Shown here: positions 5,802 through 8,939 of the stretch, one piece after another | How positions within the stretch are numbered: the stretch's first letter is position 1 | Layout of the letters: each line of letters opens with the position of its first letter | Source of the DNA: CAZRZN01 sp964604565 | GTDB lineage: Bacteria > Pseudomonadota > Alphaproteobacteria > Rhodobacterales > Rhodobacteraceae | Direction of reading: 5' to 3' | Assembly: GCA_964604565.1 (NCBI GenBank) | Contig: CAZRZN010000175.1 | Location: forward strand, 1 to 8,939 | Length of the DNA stretch: 8,939 nt | The notes under the pieces: generated by a model | Database searches by the model: none | Told to the model about the DNA's origin: nothing | Seen by the model: the letters and a program-made list of their open reading frames with translations, nothing else | Translations under genes and position numbers: made by a program

Positions 5802-5836
5802 CCGGGAATGCAAATCCACGCCGGGGAATACACCGC

Positions 5837-6190
5837 TCAGACCGGCAGAACCGCCAGCGCCACCCTTCGTCCCTCGCTCAGAAGGACATTGTAGGTCCGG
5901 CAGGCCGAGGGCGAATTCATCACTTCCACACCCAGCCCCTTGTCCTCCAGCGCGCTGCGCAGTGCGCCCGGCAGATGGGAAATCTCCGCCCCCATGCCGA
6001 CGAAGATCACGTCGACCTCGCCGGCAAGGCTCAGCAGGGTTTCGGTATCCTCCAGCCCGTTCCAGTCAGAGCGGCCCCTGTCCCAGAGCAGCAGCGGGCC
6101 ATGATGGACCTCGCCGCCCACACGAAAGAAGCCGGGGCCATAGCCTTCGACCGGCATTGCGTCGGTATAGGTGATCTCATTCAGTCGCAT
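5837..6190 (-). CDS. Mth938-like (DUF498) domain protein
   Basis: The 117-residue protein covers a single complete Mth938-like domain (PF04430), related to human NDUFAF3, a mitochondrial complex I assembly factor. The family signatures are clear: GYGPGFFRVGG (16-26), VIFVGMGAEISHLP (61-74), GLGVEVMNSPSACRTYNVLL (85-104) and SEGRRVALAVLPV to the end (105-117). No enzymatic activity is established for bacterial members, so I infer only a possible role in membrane-complex assembly. ATG at 6190 is 9 nt downstream of the permease stop, with no strong Shine-Dalgarno, which suggests translation coupled to the upstream gene. Placement between secDF and the ccm genes is, as I recall, common in alphaproteobacteria. 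Confidence 0.93.
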   Translation of the reverse strand: MRLNEITYTDAMPVEGYGPGFFRVGGEVHHGPLLLWDRGRSDWNGLEDTETLLSLAGEVDVIFVGMGAEISHLPGALRSALEDKGLGVEVMNSPSACRTYNVLLSEGRRVALAVLPV

Positions 6191-6199
6191 GACCGCGTT

Positions 6200-6946
6200 T
6201 TAGCCCCAAAGAGGCAGGCCCGACAAGGCCGCCAGTGCGATCAACCCGTAGGCCGCGCCACGATACAGACCTTCGCGCTCCGGCCGGAACAATCGACCGC
6301 CCAGCCAATTCCCGGCCAGATTCGGCACTGCCAGCATCAGGCCAAGGCTCGCCCCGGCCAGCGTGACCCGCCCGAACCCCGTCATGGCGGCGATGATGAG
6401 GATGTCGAAGGCGAACAGGAACAGCAGGATGGTGGCCCGGATCACCGCCACCGGCAGCGGCCGGGACATGTAGAACAGGATCACGACCGGGCCGGGCAGA
6501 CCTGCAATGCCCCCCAGAAGGCCGGCTGCCGCCCCGATGGCCGTCACCATCGTCCGGCGAACCACGCTCCGGTAGCGCAGTCCCAAGAGCAAAACAGCCA
6601 GCATGACCAGCGATACAAGGCTTACGGCATAGCGGAACACTTCCGCCGGCACCTGGGTCAGCAACCACAGCCCCACCGGCAAGGCCACCGCGCTGCCCAG
6701 AGTCAGCCGCGCGAGATCGCTTTTCTCGACAGATATCCAGGCCGGGCGCAAATTTGGAACAGGTCCAAGCAGATCCATGAAGGCCAGTGCAAGGATCGCC
6801 CCGAAAGGACCAAGGAAAGGCGCCGCGACCGGCAGGAACACCATTGCCGTCCCGAAGCCCGAAAATCCCCGGACAAGGCCGCTCAGGAAAGCGGCCGCCA
6901 CGATCCAGCCCAGCCCCTCCGGGGCCAGGCCGAAGAGGTCAGGCAT
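6200..6946 (-). CDS. TauE/SafE-family sulfite/anion permease
   Basis: This is a 248-residue polytopic membrane protein with about seven or eight hydrophobic segments. It has the two half-repeat signatures typical of TauE/SafE (PF01925): RGFSGFGTA (26-34) in the first half and GIAGLPGP (146-153) in the second. Family members are proposed to export sulfite, sulfoacetate or related organosulfur anions; the substrate cannot be read from the sequence. I place the start at ATG 6946 (MPDLFGLAPEG). It overlaps the secF stop by 8 nt and the first helix begins soon after. A longer frame upstream, to about 7060, is an out-of-frame shadow of secF with no hydrophobic start. The gene is coupled to secF on one side and 9 nt from the Mth938-like gene on the other, so it is probably in that operon. 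A role tied to sulfur metabolism is inferred from family only. Confidence 0.9.
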   Translation of the reverse strand: MPDLFGLAPEGLGWIVAAAFLSGLVRGFSGFGTAMVFLPVAAPFLGPFGAILALAFMDLLGPVPNLRPAWISVEKSDLARLTLGSAVALPVGLWLLTQVPAEVFRYAVSLVSLVMLAVLLLGLRYRSVVRRTMVTAIGAAAGLLGGIAGLPGPVVILFYMSRPLPVAVIRATILLFLFAFDILIIAAMTGFGRVTLAGASLGLMLAVPNLAGNWLGGRLFRPEREGLYRGAAYGLIALAALSGLPLWG

Positions 6947-7907
6947 CAATGTCGCCGAACTGGTTTCCGGTGGTATCCGTGGGCTTTGACCAGTCGCGCT
7001 TGACCCCCAGCCGCAGCAGGATGATCGAAGCCACGAAGATCGACGAATAGGTGCCGACAATCACGCCCCAGATCATCGCAAAGACAAAGCCCCGGATCAC
7101 ATCGCCACCCAGCACGAACAGGGCGACCAGTGCCAGCAGCGTGGTAAAGGAGGTCATGAAGGTCCGGCTCAACGTCTCGTTGATGGAGATGTTGAGCACT
7201 TCCTTGAGATCCTTGGACTTGTATTTGATCAGGTTCTCCCGCACACGGTCGAACACGACCACCGTGTCGTTCAGAGAATAGCCCACGATGGTCAGCAAGG
7301 CGGCGATGATCGCCAGATCGAAGCGGATCTGAAGCTCCGAAAATATCCCGATGGTCAGCAGCACATCGTGGACAAGCGCGACCACGGCCCCCAGCGCGAA
7401 CTGCCATTCAAACCGCAACCAGATGTAGATCAGAACCGCGCCGATCGCGAGGATCACGGCGATCACCGCGGTCCGGATCAATTCGCCGGAGACTTTCGGG
7501 CCAACGGATTCCACGGATACGAAGGTGATATCCGGCGACACCGTCTGCAAGGCGCCGCGCGCTGTCTCGATCACTTCGACGCTGACGGCTTCCTCGCCGT
7601 CCTGCGCGCCGATGCGGACCATGGCGACGTTCTGATCCGGCCCGAAACTCGGGTCGAATACTTCGGAAATCACCACATCGCCCAGTTCCAGCGCGGCCAG
7701 TGCATCGCGATAGGCGCCGACATCCACTTCCTCGGCGCTTTGGGTGCGGATCGTCGTGCCGCCCCGAAAGTCGATCCCGTAATTCAGCCCCTGCAACAGG
7801 AAGCTGGCCAGCGCGATCACCATGAGCAGGCCGGAAATGCCCAACCACAACACGGGCCGGCCGAAAAAGTCGAAGTTGGTCTGTTGGGGAACCAGTCTCA
7901 GGCGCAT
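6939..7907 (-). CDS. secF: Protein translocase subunit SecF
   Basis: SecF is an RND-superfamily inner-membrane protein that works with SecD, using the proton motive force, to pull exported proteins out of the SecYEG channel on the periplasmic side. The 322 residues fit the usual SecF length. TM1 is at about 18-40, followed by the conserved GIDFRGGT (44-51). A periplasmic domain of about 90 residues ends in SVESVGPKVSGEL (131-143). The five-helix C-terminal block contains the SecF signature GYSLNDTVVVFDRVREN (209-225). ATG at 7907 lies 1 nt after the secD stop and has an AGAGGT ribosome site within the end of secD, so the two are co-transcribed. The 3' end overlaps the permease gene by 8 nt. 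Confidence 0.98.
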   Translation of the reverse strand: MRLRLVPQQTNFDFFGRPVLWLGISGLLMVIALASFLLQGLNYGIDFRGGTTIRTQSAEEVDVGAYRDALAALELGDVVISEVFDPSFGPDQNVAMVRIGAQDGEEAVSVEVIETARGALQTVSPDITFVSVESVGPKVSGELIRTAVIAVILAIGAVLIYIWLRFEWQFALGAVVALVHDVLLTIGIFSELQIRFDLAIIAALLTIVGYSLNDTVVVFDRVRENLIKYKSKDLKEVLNISINETLSRTFMTSFTTLLALVALFVLGGDVIRGFVFAMIWGVIVGTYSSIFVASIILLRLGVKRDWSKPTDTTGNQFGDIDA

Positions 7908-7908
7908 G

Positions 7909-8939
7909 TCAGACCTCTATCGTTTTCGGACGGCGGCGTTCGAACCAGATGACGATCAACAGCCGCGTGACAAAGATCGCCGTGAAGACCGAGGTCATGA
8001 TGCCAAAGCCCAGCGTCACCGCAAAGCCCCGCACCGGGCCCGATCCCATGACATAGAGGATGACCGCCGTGATGAAGGTCGTGATATTGGCGTCGACGAT
8101 CGCCGACAGCGCCTTTTCGTAGCCCAATTCGATGGCCCGCGCCGGGCCTTTCGCGGTGCGCAGTTCCTCTCGGATCCGCTCGAACACCAGAACGTTGGCG
8201 TCCACCGCCATGCCGACGGTCAGCACGATCCCGGCGATCCCCGGCAGGGTGAGCGTCGCGCCGATCATGCTGAGCAGGCCAAAGATCAGCGCGATGTTCA
8301 GGATCAGCGCGATATTGGCGAAAAGGCCGAACAGGCCGTAGCTCAGCCCCATGAAGACCAGCACCGCGGCAAAGGCGACGATGGTCGCGATCTTGCCCGC
8401 GTCGATGCTGTCCTGCCCCAATTCCGGGCCGATCGTCCGTTCCTCCAGAAACACCATCTCCGCAGGCAGGGCCCCGGCGCGCAGCAGAACCGCCAGTTGG
8501 GTCGACTCCTCGATTGAGAAATTGCCGGTGATGATGCCCGATCCGCCGGGAATATGGCTCTGGATCACGGGGGCGGAGATCACTTCGTCGTCCAACACGA
8601 TGGCAAAGGGCGATCCGATGTTGTTGGCAGTGTAATCGCCGAACTTGCGCGCGCCTGACGGGTTGAAGCTGAAGTTCACCGCGGGGCGTCCGTTCTGGTC
8701 GAAGGCGGGCTGCGCGTTGGTCAGTTCTTCCCCCGTAACCACCGGAGCTTGTTCAAGAATATAGAACACGCCTTCCTCGTCCAGCGAGGGGAGGAGTTCG
8801 CTGCCGACGCCGGGCCGTTCGCTGGCGTCGGAGGTGCGGCCGACCACGGGCTGAAAGGTCAGTTGCGCGGTGGTGCCGATGATTTCCTTGAGTTCCGCGG
8901 CCGATCCGATGCCGGGCACCTGGATCAGGATGCGGTCGA
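7909..8939 (-). CDS. secD: Protein translocase subunit SecD, C-terminal part (5' end outside window)
   Basis: SecD is the large partner of SecF in the proton-driven Sec accessory complex. The frame is open to the right edge and gives about 343 residues ending FERRRPKTIEV. The N-terminal part, with TM1, is missing; complete alphaproteobacterial SecD is about 550 residues. The visible part begins at DRILIQVPG in the periplasmic P1 domain. It continues with the conserved LLRAGALPAEMVFLEERTIG before TM2, and ends in the five-helix bundle containing GMAVDANVLVFERIREEL, the counterpart of the SecF signature. GTG at 8919 is an internal valine codon, not a start. The gene is followed after 1 nt by secF. 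Upstream neighbours, typically yajC, would lie beyond the window. Confidence 0.98.
   Translation of the reverse strand, partial: DRILIQVPGIGSAAELKEIIGTTAQLTFQPVVGRTSDASERPGVGSELLPSLDEEGVFYILEQAPVVTGEELTNAQPAFDQNGRPAVNFSFNPSGARKFGDYTANNIGSPFAIVLDDEVISAPVIQSHIPGGSGIITGNFSIEESTQLAVLLRAGALPAEMVFLEERTIGPELGQDSIDAGKIATIVAFAAVLVFMGLSYGLFGLFANIALILNIALIFGLLSMIGATLTLPGIAGIVLTVGMAVDANVLVFERIREELRTAKGPARAIELGYEKALSAIVDANITTFITAVILYVMGSGPVRGFAVTLGFGIMTSVFTAIFVTRLLIVIWFERRRPKTIEV

Noticed and set aside
5544..5819. A 92-residue N-terminal extension of CcmA in the same frame
   Set aside because: It runs through the terminator element, is low-complexity Arg/Gly/Pro, and the ABC domain begins normally at the ATG at 5543, giving the usual family length.
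6947..7060. Longer N-terminus for the TauE/SafE permease
   Set aside because: The extra residues are a Ser/Arg-rich out-of-frame reading of secF, while ATG 6946 gives a compact start before the first membrane helix.

Overview
The window is GC-rich and reads as a chromosomal segment of an alphaproteobacterium, most likely from the Rhodobacteraceae (Rhodobacter/Roseobacter group). The main evidence is the gene order ccmA-B-C-D-G, which matches the helABCDX cytochrome c maturation operon known from Rhodobacter. It lies directly downstream of secD-secF and an Mth938/DUF498-domain gene, and acnA is next door. This placement is an inference from family knowledge and gene order; no database search was made.

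Layout, left to right. Positions 1-1104 (+) hold the C-terminal 367 codons of aconitate hydratase A, followed by a textbook rho-independent terminator at 1127-1153. Positions 1154-1693 form the only long non-coding stretch. It contains a hairpin-forming inverted repeat, four copies of a 7-mer spaced exactly 11 bp apart, an operator-like dyad and a weak promoter. At 1694-1843 (+) is a 49-codon gene for a small exported or membrane-anchored peptide. Everything from 1850 to the right edge is on the minus strand, so transcription runs right to left: secD (cut by the window edge), secF, a TauE/SafE-family permease, an Mth938-like protein, a compound terminator element, ccmA, ccmB, ccmC, ccmD, ccmG and a diheme c-type cytochrome.

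How the genes work together. SecD and SecF assist the late stages of Sec-dependent export. CcmA, CcmB, CcmC and CcmD handle heme delivery to the periplasmic heme chaperone CcmE, and CcmG reduces apocytochrome CXXCH cysteines. The exported diheme cytochrome at the end is itself a client of both the Sec and Ccm machineries. Gene junctions are very tight: a 1-nt gap for secD/secF, 4-nt overlaps for ccmA/ccmB and ccmC/ccmD, and 8-nt overlaps for secF/permease and ccmD/ccmG. This points to two translationally coupled transcription units separated by the element at 5680-5736.

Most of the window is ordinary housekeeping DNA. The parts worth a second look are the acnA-cytochrome intergenic region (helically phased repeat, dyads, small peptide gene), the permease gene between secF and the Mth938-like gene, and the two-sided terminator upstream of ccmA. 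I see no mobile element, CRISPR array, tRNA or rRNA, and no clear novel multi-gene system.
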